Source of the DNA: Solobacterium sp.
GTDB lineage: Bacteria; Bacillota_I; Bacilli_A; Erysipelotrichales; Erysipelotrichaceae
Direction: 5' to 3'
Length of the DNA stretch: 41,363 nt
Assembly (NCBI GenBank): GCA_017421125.1
Contig: JAFOMZ010000142.1
Location: forward strand, 1 to 41,363
Shown here: positions 9,383 to 17,875 of the stretch, piece after piece
How the letters are laid out: the number at the start of each line of letters is the position of its first letter
Position numbering within the stretch: the first letter of the stretch is position 1
Made by a program: the position numbers and the translations under genes
Notes under the pieces: generated by a model
What the model saw: the letters and a program-made list of their open reading frames with translations, nothing else
Told to the model about the DNA's origin: nothing
Databases searched by the model: none

Positions 9383-10057
9383 ATGACAAGAATACTGATT
9401 ACCGATGATGAAGCAAAGATCAGGGAGATGATCCGTAAATACGCGGAGTTCGAAGGATTTGAAGTGGATGAGGCAGTTGACGGAATGGAAGCTGTCAGCA
9501 AATGCCTGAGCAATCAGTATGACCTCGTTGTCATGGACATCATGATGCCGAATCTTGACGGCTTCAGCGCATCCAAGGAGATCCGCAAACATGATCCTTC
9601 CATGCCGATCATCCTGCTGTCAGCACTTGGTGAAGAATATGACCGTATCCACGGCTTTGATATCGGAGTCGATGACTATGTCGTAAAGCCTTTCTCCAGC
9701 AAGGAACTGATGATGCGCATTCACGCGATCCTGAAGCGCGTGCATCCGGAAACAACGGAAGCACAGGTCTACCGTCTGGAAGGACTGGAGATCGATTATT
9801 CAGCCAGGATCGTCAGGATCGACGGAGAAAAGATCCAGCTTTCACCGAAGGAATATGACCTGCTTGTTTATCTTGTAAAGAATGCCGGCATTGCCCTGAC
9901 AAGGGAACAGATCCTTCAGACAGTCTGGGGATATGATTTCTTCGGCGATGACCGTACACTTGATACGCATATCAAGCTTTTGAGGAAAAATCTCGGGGAT
10001 TACAGCAAATATGTCGTCACCCTGAGAGGGGTAGGATACCGCTTTGAAAAAGACTAG
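9383..10057 (+). CDS. OmpR/PhoB-family response regulator
   Basis: A 224-residue regulator. The receiver domain has the acidic pocket Asp8-Asp9, phospho-acceptor Asp52 (VVMDIMMP) and the KPF lysine. The C-terminal winged helix has LSPKEYDLLVYL and the closing LRGVGYRFE. The ATG at 9383 is chosen because AGGAGG stands 7 nt before it; the frame is open further upstream. The stop overlaps the kinase start, so the two form a cognate pair. The inducing signal is unknown. Confidence 0.95.
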   Translation: MTRILITDDEAKIREMIRKYAEFEGFEVDEAVDGMEAVSKCLSNQYDLVVMDIMMPNLDGFSASKEIRKHDPSMPIILLSALGEEYDRIHGFDIGVDDYVVKPFSSKELMMRIHAILKRVHPETTEAQVYRLEGLEIDYSARIVRIDGEKIQLSPKEYDLLVYLVKNAGIALTREQILQTVWGYDFFGDDRTLDTHIKLLRKNLGDYSKYVVTLRGVGYRFEKD

Positions 10058-11447
10058 TCTGAAATGGCAGATAGCGTTCTATCTCGGAGCGTTCGCAGCT
10101 GTCCTGATCGCTGTGATCTGGATCTTTCAGATGTTCCTGCTGCAGCCGATGTTTGAGAAATCAAAGATATCTTCAGTCAGGAAAACAGCTGATACGGTCT
10201 CGGAAGCGATCCTCAGCAGCAGTGATGACCTGAACGAAGCGATCTATGACATCTCTGTTCAGAACGAGACATGCGTGAGGATCCTGACGAGCAATATGAA
10301 TGTGATCGCCGGCAACTCAGGCTGTGCGCTGTACAGGATGTCCGGCCGTGAGCTGAGGGAAAACATCGACAGTGCCGTGAAAAACGGAGGGTCGTATCTG
10401 AATACCAGTACTGATCCTGGGTTTGAGATGGACGGCAGGGAACTGAAGGAGATCACCTACACGAAGATCGTGGAAAAGGATGATGAACTGAACGTCGTCA
10501 TGGTATATACGGGGATCACGCCGCTGAATGCAACGACAAATACATTGCGTTCCCAGCTGAAGTGGATCACACTGATCGTGATCGTCCTGATCTCATTGAT
10601 CATCATCGTGCTGAACAGGAAGATTGCGCTTCCGCTCAGCAGTATCACCAAAGAAGCAGCCAGACTGCCGGACGGTGCCTTCCATGCGGATGAGAAGAAC
10701 AACCAGTATCTGGAGGCACAGCAACTGAACGAAACGCTTGAACAGGCGGCAGATGATATCAGGAAAGCCGATCAGGCAAAACGTGATCTGATCGCCAATG
10801 TTTCCCATGACCTCAGAACGCCGCTGACAATGATCTCCGGATACGGTGAAATGATGCAGGACCTGCCGGGTGAAAACAATGAAGAAAACCTCCAGGTCAT
10901 CATCGATGAGTCAAAACGGCTGACCGTCCTGGTGAATGATCTGCTTGATCTTTCCAAGATGCAGGCAGGCAGGATCACACTGGATCTGAAAGACTTCGAT
11001 CTGGCGGAACTCGTCAGCAGTGAGATCAGAAAATACGATGTCTATCAGTACAACGAGTCATTCGAGTTCGAAGTACATCTGCCTGAAAAGGCAATGGTGC
11101 ATGCGGATGAGAAGCGGATCGAGCAGGTATTCAACAACTTTATGACCAATGCCATCAACTATTCCGGCAATTCCAGGAAGATCATCATTACGATGACCGA
11201 AGAAAATGGTTCTGTCAGGACTTCTGTCAGGGATTTCGGAGAAGGCATTGATGAAAAAGATCTGAAGAATATCTGGGACAGGTACTATAAGGTCGATAAA
11301 CAGCATGTACGCTTCAGCAGCGGAAGCGGCCTCGGCCTGTCGATCGTCAAGGAGATCCTTGATCTGCATGACGCAAGATACGGTGTCAGTTCCAATAAGA
11401 ATGAAGGCAGTACGTTCTGGTTTGAACTGCCGCTCATTCAGAAATAA
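10044..11447 (+). CDS. Sensor histidine kinase
   Basis: A 467-residue membrane kinase partner of the preceding regulator. TM1 (about 9-33) and TM2 (about 173-191) enclose a 140-residue extracytoplasmic sensor, followed by a HAMP-like linker and HisKA with phospho-acceptor His255 (NVSHDLRTPL). The ATPase N-box is NNFMTNAINYS, with G-boxes DFGEGI and SGSGLGLSIV. The start is TTG at 10044, 7 nt after AGGA; no good ATG is available. The C-terminus overlaps the convergent prepilin-peptidase-like gene by 14 nt. Confidence 0.93.
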   Translation: MKKTSLKWQIAFYLGAFAAVLIAVIWIFQMFLLQPMFEKSKISSVRKTADTVSEAILSSSDDLNEAIYDISVQNETCVRILTSNMNVIAGNSGCALYRMSGRELRENIDSAVKNGGSYLNTSTDPGFEMDGRELKEITYTKIVEKDDELNVVMVYTGITPLNATTNTLRSQLKWITLIVIVLISLIIIVLNRKIALPLSSITKEAARLPDGAFHADEKNNQYLEAQQLNETLEQAADDIRKADQAKRDLIANVSHDLRTPLTMISGYGEMMQDLPGENNEENLQVIIDESKRLTVLVNDLLDLSKMQAGRITLDLKDFDLAELVSSEIRKYDVYQYNESFEFEVHLPEKAMVHADEKRIEQVFNNFMTNAINYSGNSRKIIITMTEENGSVRTSVRDFGEGIDEKDLKNIWDRYYKVDKQHVRFSSGSGLGLSIVKEILDLHDARYGVSSNKNEGSTFWFELPLIQK

Positions 11448-11928
11448 GACAGAACAGAAAACCAATGCACAGAAACGGGGCAAAAACGATCTGCCTCGTT
11501 TTTCTGTTTAGCAGGGCAAAAGGAAGTGCTGTAAATGAAGCAATAGAAACAGCTTTCCAGGTGCTGAGCCCGAACAGTATGGACCAGCATGTCAGAAGCT
11601 TTGTATCGCCCCAACCCAGCAGTTTATTGATCGATAACAGTGTTGTGACAAAAAGAATAAAAAGACAACCGGTATCAAATGTCCTGCAAAAGACAGCGTA
11701 AGCTATCAGAAGGATATTGCAGAGATCGGGGATCTCACCGGTACGGCTGTCAGATACTGCCGCAAACAGACAGACCGGTATTAAAAAGGAATGCTTTACA
11801 TGACAGCCCAGCAGAAAAGATAAGAGAACAAAGAAAACACCGGCAATCACATCATGTTCAGATCCGGTCCGGTATGAAGGATAGCGGACACTCAGGATCC
11901 CGAGTATAAACGCAAACACATACTGCAT
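11434..11928 (-). CDS. Prepilin-peptidase-like (A24) membrane protease, orphan
   Basis: A 164-residue polytopic protein with the two catalytic aspartate sites of the type IV prepilin peptidase family: SDSRTGEIPD (Asp60) and the GxGD motif GWGDTKLL (Asp108). It is short and lacks the N-terminal methylase/zinc region of classical PilD, resembling minimal TadV/CpaA-like enzymes. The ATG at 11928 is preferred because GGAGG stands 6 nt before it, although the frame is open for 27 codons upstream. No pilin, ATPase or secretin genes are in the window. Both ends touch neighbours: its 3' end overlaps the kinase gene. Confidence 0.75.
   Translation of the reverse strand: MQYVFAFILGILSVRYPSYRTGSEHDVIAGVFFVLLSFLLGCHVKHSFLIPVCLFAAVSDSRTGEIPDLCNILLIAYAVFCRTFDTGCLFILFVTTLLSINKLLGWGDTKLLTCWSILFGLSTWKAVSIASFTALPFALLNRKTRQIVFAPFLCIGFLFCLISE
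11473..11504 (+). terminator. Terminator of the two-component operon, inside the antisense peptidase gene
   Basis: AAACGGGGCA pairs with TGCCTCGTTT (one G-T), followed by T-rich sequence, about 25 nt after the kinase stop. Confidence 0.6.
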
Positions 11929-12008
11929 GATCTTCCTCCGGTACAATATACGGTCATCTGCCGCATCTTCCCCTGAGTGTATGTCTTTTCTAACCGGTGC
12001 TGGGGACA

Positions 12009-12014
12009 TATAAT
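12009..12014 (+). promoter_or_regulatory. -10 box of rubrerythrin gene
   Basis: A consensus TATAAT stands 19 nt before the ATG. The -35 is weak (TTTTCT about 17 bp upstream). Confidence 0.5.
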
Positions 12015-12033
12015 GGTCACAGGAGGCATTATC

Positions 12034-12576
12034 ATGAAGGACTTAAAAGGAACAGAAACTTACAAGAATCTTGAAACTGCATTTGCCGGGGAAAGCATGG
12101 CCAGAAACAAGTATGACTATTGGGCAAGCAAAGCAAAAAAGGAAGGATTTGAACAGATCGCTGAATTCTTCACACTGACAGCCGGAAACGAAAAGGAACA
12201 CGCCAAGATGTGGTTCAAACTTCTGCAGGGCGGAGCGATCCATGATACAGAAGATAACCTGAACCAGGCAGCTGCAGGCGAAAACTTTGAATGGACAGAT
12301 ATGTATGCCAAATTTGCGGAAACTGCTGAAAAAGAAGGTTTCCCTGAGATCGCTGAAAGTTTCAGAGGTGTTGCGGCAATCGAAAAAGAACACGAAGAAC
12401 GCTATCGCAAACTTCTTGAAAACCTGACCGGTAAGACTGTATTCGCAAAGAGCGAACCGGTCGTATGGCAGTGCAGAAACTGCGGTTATACGGTAGTCGC
12501 TGCTGAAGCACCGTCTGTATGTCCTGTATGCGCACATCCTCAGGCATATTTCGAGATCAAGCGCGATAATTACTGA
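12034..12576 (+). CDS. rbr: Rubrerythrin
   Basis: A 180-residue non-haem di-iron protein that reduces hydrogen peroxide in anaerobes. The ferritin-like domain has the two Glu/His iron motifs NEKEHAKMW and IEKEHEERY plus [12 protein letters not shown]. The C-terminal rubredoxin-like domain has CRNCGYTV and CPVCAHPQ. The ATG at 12034 is chosen over upstream in-frame starts because AGGAGG stands 7 nt before it. It is monocistronic: TATAAT ahead and a terminator behind. No regulator site such as a PerR box was recognised. Confidence 0.97.
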   Translation: MKDLKGTETYKNLETAFAGESMARNKYDYWASKAKKEGFEQIAEFFTLTAGNEKEHAKMWFKLLQGGAIHDTEDNLNQAAAGENFEWTDMYAKFAETAEKEGFPEIAESFRGVAAIEKEHEERYRKLLENLTGKTVFAKSEPVVWQCRNCGYTVVAAEAPSVCPVCAHPQAYFEIKRDNY

Positions 12577-12589
12577 TCCTGTTTCACCG

Positions 12590-12619
12590 GCCTGTATGTC
12601 CTGCATACAGGTCTTTTTT
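12590..12619 (+). terminator. Rubrerythrin terminator
   Basis: CCTGTATG-TCCTG-CATACAGG followed by TCTTTTTT. Confidence 0.85.
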
Positions 12620-12625
12620 GCGCAT

Positions 12626-12648
12626 GAAAAGCCGGCAGACTGCCGGCT
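12626..12648 (-). terminator. DEAD-box helicase terminator
   Basis: On the minus strand AGCCGGCA-GTC-TGCCGGCT runs into TTTT. It sits back-to-back with the rubrerythrin terminator. Confidence 0.75.
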
Positions 12649-12654
12649 GAAGGG

Positions 12655-13797
12655 TTATTTACGTTTGGACTTCCTGCTGGTACGCAGTTCTATCTTTTCA
12701 GAAGAAAGACCTGTTTCTTTCTGCATGACCGCCAGAACAGGCAGTTCTTTTTCTGTAAACAGGGAAATGACTGTGCCTTCGGTATTGGACCTGCCTGTGC
12801 GGCCGATTCTGTGAACGAATGACCTGATATCCTGCGGACAGTCATAATTGATGACAAGGCTGATATCTGTGATGTCGATGCCTCTGGCCGCGACATCGGT
12901 AGCGGTCAGTATCCGAATACGGTGATCCTTGAATGATCTCATGATCCGTTTGCGGACATTGGGATCCATTTCACTGTGAACGGTATCACAGCTGTATCCC
13001 AGACTTCCGAGCATGGAACTGACACGGTCACACGTATTTCTCATACCGCAGAAGATCAGGATCTGCGGCGCTTCGTTCTGATAAAGCAGTTCCTTCAGGA
13101 CAGCAGGTTTCTCATCCTCTTTGCAGATACAGTGGAACAGGCGGATCCTGTGTTTGAGCAGGGGATCGGAACTGATTCTGAACTCCGCAGGGTCCTTCAG
13201 TATTTCCGATGCGAGTTTTCTTGTCTGTGCGGTATCTGTTGCCGAAAACAGCATGATCTGACAGCCCGCAAGCGCGTTTACAACATTCATGACATCTTCA
13301 TAAAATCCCATCGACAGCATTTCGTCCGCTTCATCGATGATCAGATATCTGATCTCGTCCGTCTTGATCGTATGCCGTCTCAGGTGATCGCAGATCCTGG
13401 CAGGCGTTCCCACGATGATATCCGCGGAATTGCGGAAAGAACGTACCTGTCTGTTCATATCGACGCCTCCGGTCAGCAGTGCCGTACGGATACCTTCTCT
13501 GGTCGAAAGAAGCTTTCTGGACACATCCGCGATCTGGGAAGCCAGTTCCCTTGTCGGGGACAGGATGACGGCAGCCGGCTTATGCTTTGCTTTCATCTGT
13601 TGTTCCATATGTTCCAGAACAGGCACCAGATAGGCGATCGTTTTGCCGGTACCTGTAGGCGCACAGGCATAGATGTCTTTTCCTTCCAGTGCCGCAGGGA
13701 TACATGATCCCTGTATCCCGGATAGTTCACTGATCCCCATTTTTGTCAGTGCTTCATATGTTTCGTTTCTTAACTGATCGATCCTGAATTCTGTCAT
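12655..13797 (-). CDS. DEAD-box RNA helicase
   Basis: A 380-residue ATP-dependent RNA helicase, close to the minimal two-RecA-domain core with a short basic tail (SRKSKRK). Motifs in order: Q-motif GISELSGIQ, I APTGTGKT, Ia SPTRELASQ, GG, Ib GTPAR, II IDEADEML, III FSATD, IV LIFCGM, V ATDVAARGID and VI HRIGRTGRS. CshA/DeaD-like proteins act in RNA decay, ribosome assembly and cold response; which applies here is unknown. There is no Shine-Dalgarno, and a -10-like box ends 6 nt before the ATG, so the mRNA may be leaderless. Confidence 0.93.
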   Translation of the reverse strand: MTEFRIDQLRNETYEALTKMGISELSGIQGSCIPAALEGKDIYACAPTGTGKTIAYLVPVLEHMEQQMKAKHKPAAVILSPTRELASQIADVSRKLLSTREGIRTALLTGGVDMNRQVRSFRNSADIIVGTPARICDHLRRHTIKTDEIRYLIIDEADEMLSMGFYEDVMNVVNALAGCQIMLFSATDTAQTRKLASEILKDPAEFRISSDPLLKHRIRLFHCICKEDEKPAVLKELLYQNEAPQILIFCGMRNTCDRVSSMLGSLGYSCDTVHSEMDPNVRKRIMRSFKDHRIRILTATDVAARGIDITDISLVINYDCPQDIRSFVHRIGRTGRSNTEGTVISLFTEKELPVLAVMQKETGLSSEKIELRTSRKSKRK

Positions 13798-13803
13798 AAG
13801 TTG

Positions 13804-13812
13804 TATATATCA
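13804..13812 (-). promoter_or_regulatory. Putative extended -10 box of helicase gene (leaderless layout)
   Basis: The minus strand reads TGATATATA, then CAACTT, then the ATG. The match to TATAAT is only 4/6. Confidence 0.35.
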
Positions 13813-13854
13813 CACAAATCAGGATGTAAAACAATAGGAAAACAAAAAAATAAA

Positions 13855-13863
13855 TGCTAAAAT
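13855..13863 (+). promoter_or_regulatory. Extended -10 promoter of TSCPD gene
   Basis: TGCTAAAAT, 25 nt before the ATG; no clear -35. Confidence 0.45.
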
Positions 13864-13888
13864 ACGTTGCGTGAAGGAGAAAAGAACG

Positions 13889-14149
13889 ATGAGTGAACAT
13901 TTTACTTATACACCGCAGGGAGTCTGCTCCAAGAAAATGGACTTTGATCTCAACGACGGGAAGATAGAAAAAGTTGTTGTAACAGGCGGATGCAACGGCA
14001 ACCTGAAAGGTATCGCAAACCTGCTGAAAGGCATGGAAGTCAGCGAGGTCATCGAACGTCTTGACGGCATCAAGTGCGGATACAAGAGCACATCCTGCCC
14101 TGACCAGATCGCGCGTGCCCTCAAGGAATACACCGTTTCAAAGAACTGA
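13889..14149 (+). CDS. TSCPD domain protein (TIGR03905-like)
   Basis: A small 86-residue protein matching the stand-alone TSCPD family: YTPQGVCSKKM at the start, GGCNGNLKGIANLLKGM in the middle and CGYKSTSCPDQIARAL near the end. The same domain occurs at the C-terminus of some vitamin B12-dependent ribonucleotide reductases, where its cysteines are thought to bind metal or serve in electron transfer. The stand-alone form has no established function. The ATG at 13889 follows AAGGAG by 9 nt. It is a single-gene unit with its own promoter and terminator. Confidence 0.88.
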   Translation: MSEHFTYTPQGVCSKKMDFDLNDGKIEKVVVTGGCNGNLKGIANLLKGMEVSEVIERLDGIKCGYKSTSCPDQIARALKEYTVSKN

Positions 14150-14164
14150 TCCTGTTGAAAACAG

Positions 14165-14194
14165 TCTGCATCTTAAAACAATGCAGATTTTTTT
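14165..14194 (+). terminator. Terminator after TSCPD gene
   Basis: TCTGCAT with a 9-nt loop, ATGCAGA, then TTTTTTT. Confidence 0.85.
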
Positions 14195-14249
14195 GACTGG
14201 TCAACGGACCTGATTACGGCTAATATTATTTAGCAGACAGGAGTTGGAT

Positions 14250-14732
14250 ATGCGTTATATTTTGATGATAGCTGTCCTGGTGATCGATCAGCTGAGCAAA
14301 TACCTGATCGCTGCTTCACCGATGCAGTATGCACATATGGAACTGATACCGGGTTTCTTCTACCTGACATACGCGAAGAATACCGGTGTCGCCTGGAGCA
14401 TGTTCTCAGGCGGACAGGCAACTGCCGCTCTTTGTGTCGTTGCGGCAGTGGCATTTATCGGACTGTCCTACCTGATGGAACGTGCTCACAAAAACGGAAA
14501 CAAGCTTCAGACGATCGTATTTGCCCTGATGGCAAGCGGCGCGCTCGGAAACCTGATCGACAGGCTGATGCTTGGATACGTACGTGATTTTCTTGATTTT
14601 ATTATCTTCGGGTATGATTTCCCGATCTTTAACATAGCGGACAGCGCACTTTGCATCGGGGTCGGACTGATGATCATAGAGATGATCATTGAAGAACGGA
14701 AGGAGAAGGCAGATGGCAAAACTCAGGTTTGA
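14250..14732 (+). CDS. lspA: Lipoprotein signal peptidase II
   Basis: A 160-residue polytopic membrane aspartyl protease that removes signal peptides from prolipoproteins such as the three encoded in this window. Conserved boxes are VIDQLSKYLI, NTGVAWSMFSG, GNLIDRL (catalytic Asp104) and FNIADS (catalytic Asp131). The ATG at 14250 follows AGGAG by 6 nt; an in-frame TTG two codons earlier is less likely. The 3' end overlaps the pseudouridine synthase gene by 20 nt, the common lspA-rluD pairing of Firmicutes. Confidence 0.96.
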   Translation: MRYILMIAVLVIDQLSKYLIAASPMQYAHMELIPGFFYLTYAKNTGVAWSMFSGGQATAALCVVAAVAFIGLSYLMERAHKNGNKLQTIVFALMASGALGNLIDRLMLGYVRDFLDFIIFGYDFPIFNIADSALCIGVGLMIIEMIIEERKEKADGKTQV

Positions 14733-15627
14733 AGCAGCTGAAGATTCAGGTGTCCGGATCGACCGGTATCTGAGTGATGTCAGCGATCTTTCCCGCAGCC
14801 GGGTACAGGCGCTCGTCAAAGACGGACTGATCACGGTCAACGGAAAAGCCGTGAAAAGCAGCTATGCTGTTTGTGCTGGCGACGTGATCGAAGCTGATGT
14901 CCCGGAAGACCAGCCGATGGATCTTCTGCCGGAAAACATCCCGCTTGATATCCTGTATGAAGATGAGGATGTCATCGTCATCAACAAACCGAAGGGGATG
15001 ATCGTTCATCCTGCTTCCGGTATCTATACAGGCACACTTGTCAACGCACTGCTGTATCACTGCAAAGACCTGTCAGGCATCAACGGCGTGATCCGTCCGG
15101 GCATCGTCCACAGGATCGACAAGGATACCACCGGCTGCATCGTTGCCTGCAAGAATGACTTTGCGCACACAGCGATCGCTGCCCAGCTTGAAAGCAAGAC
15201 ATGCCGGAGAGACTATCTGGCAGTCGTCATGGGCAATATCGTCCATGATGACGGACTGATCGACGCACCGATCGGACGTGATCCGGCAGACCGTCAGAAA
15301 ATGAAGGTAACAGACAAAGCATCACGTGAAGCACGTACGCACTTCCATGTACTGAAGCGCTTCAAGAACAGTACGTATGTTGAATGCAGGCTGGATACCG
15401 GCAGGACACATCAGATCCGTGTTCATATGAAATATATCAACCATCCTGTGATGGGCGATCTCAAATACGGTAAACCGTGCCGCTATATGGATACTCAGGG
15501 CCAGGTGCTCCATGCGCACAGGCTGACATTCGTACATCCCCGTACGAATGAAACGATGGTGTTCGAAGCACCGCTTCCCGAATACTTCCGGAAGCTTCTG
15601 ACGATACTGGAAGAGGAGACATTATGA
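14713..15627 (+). CDS. RluA/RluD-family pseudouridine synthase
   Basis: A 304-residue RNA-modifying enzyme of the RluD type, which isomerises uridines in 23S rRNA helix 69 in characterised members. An N-terminal S4 RNA-binding domain (IDRYLSDVSDLSRSRVQALVK) precedes the catalytic domain with HRIDKDTTG (Asp136), and the RTHQIRVHM motif lies near residue 235. The ATG at 14713 has a GGAAGGAG upstream. It is translationally coupled on both sides: overlapping lspA and sharing ATGA with the rhomboid gene. Confidence 0.95.
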   Translation: MAKLRFEAAEDSGVRIDRYLSDVSDLSRSRVQALVKDGLITVNGKAVKSSYAVCAGDVIEADVPEDQPMDLLPENIPLDILYEDEDVIVINKPKGMIVHPASGIYTGTLVNALLYHCKDLSGINGVIRPGIVHRIDKDTTGCIVACKNDFAHTAIAAQLESKTCRRDYLAVVMGNIVHDDGLIDAPIGRDPADRQKMKVTDKASREARTHFHVLKRFKNSTYVECRLDTGRTHQIRVHMKYINHPVMGDLKYGKPCRYMDTQGQVLHAHRLTFVHPRTNETMVFEAPLPEYFRKLLTILEEETL

Positions 15628-16427
15628 AGTTCCTCAAACAGATCCCACGTACGACACTGACAATCATGGTGATCTGCTGCGCGGTATGCCTGGTGATCAA
15701 TCTGTTTCCGTTCTCCGGCAATCTGACGGAGAAAGCGATCCTGTTCGGGGCGTATTACAAAGCCATGATCATAGCCGGGGAATACTGGCGCATCCTGACT
15801 GCCGGACTGGTACATGTCAGTATCTGGCATCTGGTGATGAACATGTACAGCATGATGTACATCGGTGTCGTACTGGAACGCATTCTTGGCTGGAAGAACT
15901 ATCTGATGACTCTGGTCATCTCGGTCGTGATCGGCAATCTGTTTCTGTTTGTCCTTTCCGGCAATACGGTGGCAGTCGGTATCTCCGGAGGACTGTACGG
16001 TCTGATGGCCTGTGAGATCTATATTCTCTACCGAAAAGGAATCCTGAAAAACCAGTCAGTCCAGCGGGCGATCATGCAGACGGTATTTATGAACCTGCTG
16101 ATCAACTTCATGCCTACGGTAGCCTGGCAGGCTCATCTTGGCGGAGCGATCGGCGGACTGCTGTGCGCTTCGGTCATTACGGCAGAAAACCGTACGCAGA
16201 AGATCACAGGATACACGGCACTGCCGATCCTGTGCGTGATCCTTGCTGTGATGTGTATGCAGAAAACAACGGTACGGCCTTCTGAAACATATGCGGGAAC
16301 CGACGCTAAGATCCTCAAATATGAATATGACCACGGCCTTCCGAAGCATGCAATGAATATTGCCAGGAATCTTGATGAATTATATGATATTGATTATCTT
16401 GAAGCATATCTGAAACAGGAGAACTGA
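15624..16427 (+). CDS. Rhomboid family intramembrane serine protease
   Basis: A 267-residue membrane protein with about seven hydrophobic helices. The rhomboid catalytic dyad is present: Ser121 in GISGGLYG and His171 in AHLGGAIGG, along with His69/Asn73 in HLVMN that form the oxyanion site. The C-terminal 60 residues are soluble. It may cleave membrane protein substrates, none of which can be named. The ATGA overlap with the rluD-like gene and the 2-nt gap to the deaminase gene place it in the lspA operon. Confidence 0.93.
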   Translation: MKFLKQIPRTTLTIMVICCAVCLVINLFPFSGNLTEKAILFGAYYKAMIIAGEYWRILTAGLVHVSIWHLVMNMYSMMYIGVVLERILGWKNYLMTLVISVVIGNLFLFVLSGNTVAVGISGGLYGLMACEIYILYRKGILKNQSVQRAIMQTVFMNLLINFMPTVAWQAHLGGAIGGLLCASVITAENRTQKITGYTALPILCVILAVMCMQKTTVRPSETYAGTDAKILKYEYDHGLPKHAMNIARNLDELYDIDYLEAYLKQEN

Positions 16428-16429
16428 AT

Positions 16430-16930
16430 ATGACAAAACGACTTGATACACTCAGCTGGGATGAGTACTTCATGGGACTTGCTCATCTGTCCGCACTTCG
16501 GTCCAAGGATCCCAACACCCAGGTGGGTGCTGCCATCATCGATGAAAACAACCGTGTCGTATCGGTCGGATATAACGGTTTTCCGCGCGGATGCAGTGAT
16601 GACGAATTTCCCTGGGACAGGGAAGGCGGCTTCCTCATCAGCAAATATGCCTATGTTGTGCATGCTGAACTCAATGCCATCCTGAACAGCCCGCGTCCCG
16701 TACGCGGATGCACGCTCTACGTTTCACTATTCCCGTGCAATGAATGCGCCAAAGCGATCATTCAGGCAGGTATTGCAAAGATCGTGTATGAAAGCGATAA
16801 ATATGATGGAACAGACGCGAACATCGTATCCAAGCGCATGCTGAGAGCAGCAGGCGTTGAACTGGTACAGGTCGACAACACGATCAGACTGAGTGTAGAA
16901 CGCCGGACAAACAGCGAAAAAAACAAATAA
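16430..16930 (+). CDS. Deoxycytidylate deaminase (ComEB-like)
   Basis: A 166-residue zinc enzyme converting dCMP to dUMP for thymidylate synthesis. Zinc ligands and the catalytic Glu are visible in HAELNAI (His78, Glu80) and PCNECAK (Cys103, Cys106). DPNTQVGAAIID and GYNGFPRG are typical of dCMP deaminases and of the ComEB annotation in competence loci, though no competence genes are nearby. CAGGAG lies at the end of the rhomboid gene. It is the last gene of the lspA operon. Confidence 0.94.
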   Translation: MTKRLDTLSWDEYFMGLAHLSALRSKDPNTQVGAAIIDENNRVVSVGYNGFPRGCSDDEFPWDREGGFLISKYAYVVHAELNAILNSPRPVRGCTLYVSLFPCNECAKAIIQAGIAKIVYESDKYDGTDANIVSKRMLRAAGVELVQVDNTIRLSVERRTNSEKNK

Positions 16931-16932
16931 CA

Positions 16933-16970
16933 TAAATACCGGCCAATACAGCCGGTATCATAGTTTTTCC
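16933..16970. terminator. Bidirectional terminator between deaminase gene and rnhC
   Basis: ATACCGGC-CAATACA-GCCGGTAT with T-rich sequence on both sides; it overlaps the rnhC 3' end. Confidence 0.65.
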
Positions 16971-17803
16971 GTATTCTTGAAGTGAAGCTTGGCAACATCG
17001 CCGAGCTTTTCAATACCATAACGCTTCACGAACTTTCTGGCACATTCATCAACGGCTGAAGAAGCGCCTTTGACGAATTCCATGTCATATTCCCGTTCCA
17101 TCGCTTCCATGCTTTTCAGGAAGGCGTACCTGGCGATCATGCTGGAAGCCGCAACGCTGAGATATTTATTCTCAGCTTTGGTCTCAAAACGGATCTGTCC
17201 GATCACATTCCTGTCACCCTGAAGATAGCGGTAATAGGAAGCCTCAGGCGTGAACTGGTCGATGACGCGGAGATCAGGCAGTACAGTCTTGGCAGACAGA
17301 TTGAAATATGCCTGGTTATGGAGCTTTGCCTTGATCGCGTTCATGTTCGTCGTTTTATGAACTTCGTTGTATTTCCGGTTATTGACGATCAGCAGACTGT
17401 GCTGCAGCCGTTCCATGACGGCCGGGGCATGCTGAAGGATATAAGCGTCGGTGATCTGCTTGGAGTCCTTCACGCCCAGTTCTTCCAGAAAGGGTACGTC
17501 CTTCTTCTGAACGATGCTGGCACAGACACAGACAGGCCCGAAATAATCACCGGTACCGACTTCATCGGACCCGGCCTGGGGATACAGGCTCTCATCCGGC
17601 TTCATAAAAGCAGATGCGTATACTTCCGCGTCTTTTCCCTGAAAGACGCATTTCCCGGATTCATAGCAGGTGATCACACAGTTTTCCGCCCTCAGCTGAA
17701 ACCTGGCATAAGCAGGGGGGGTCACAGAACACTCCCTGAATGATCCGTACAGACGGTCCTGCTGTTCCGGCGTCAATTTTAATGTAATTGTTTGATTTGC
17801 CAT
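16958..17803 (-). CDS. rnhC: Ribonuclease HIII
   Basis: The 281-residue enzyme cleaves RNA in RNA-DNA hybrids. It has the HIII-type N-terminal TBP-like domain (residues ~1-75) and the catalytic motif GSDEVGTGDYFGP, with KDSKQITD and the later VDECARKF region. The start matches the family N-terminus (MANQTITLKLTPEQ). There is no Shine-Dalgarno: TGTTAGAAT stands only 6 nt before the ATG, which suggests a leaderless mRNA. It faces cvpA; the zapA gene usually found between rnhC and cvpA in Firmicutes is absent. Confidence 0.95.
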   Translation of the reverse strand: MANQTITLKLTPEQQDRLYGSFRECSVTPPAYARFQLRAENCVITCYESGKCVFQGKDAEVYASAFMKPDESLYPQAGSDEVGTGDYFGPVCVCASIVQKKDVPFLEELGVKDSKQITDAYILQHAPAVMERLQHSLLIVNNRKYNEVHKTTNMNAIKAKLHNQAYFNLSAKTVLPDLRVIDQFTPEASYYRYLQGDRNVIGQIRFETKAENKYLSVAASSMIARYAFLKSMEAMEREYDMEFVKGASSAVDECARKFVKRYGIEKLGDVAKLHFKNTEKL

Positions 17804-17809
17804 GCAACA

Positions 17810-17818
17810 ATTCTAACA
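17810..17818 (-). promoter_or_regulatory. Extended -10 of rnhC, leaderless layout
   Basis: The minus strand reads TGTTAGAAT, then TGTTGC, then ATG. A transcript starting about 7 nt after the -10 would begin at or next to the ATG. Confidence 0.5.
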
Positions 17819-17824
17819 TACGAT

Positions 17825-17853
17825 TTGCGTAAATAATTTGATTTGAGTATGAT
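17825..17853 (+). promoter_or_regulatory. Promoter of cvpA-mutS2-uvrC
   Basis: TTGCGT (17825-17830), 17 bp, TATGAT (17848-17853), then GGAGG and the ATG. Confidence 0.6.
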
Positions 17854-17875
17854 ATTGCAATAGACGGAGGTAGAT

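Noticed and set aside
12976-13707. 243-codon plus-strand frame across the DEAD-box helicase
   Set aside because: All helicase motifs are on the minus strand; the plus frame has no recognisable domain or Shine-Dalgarno.
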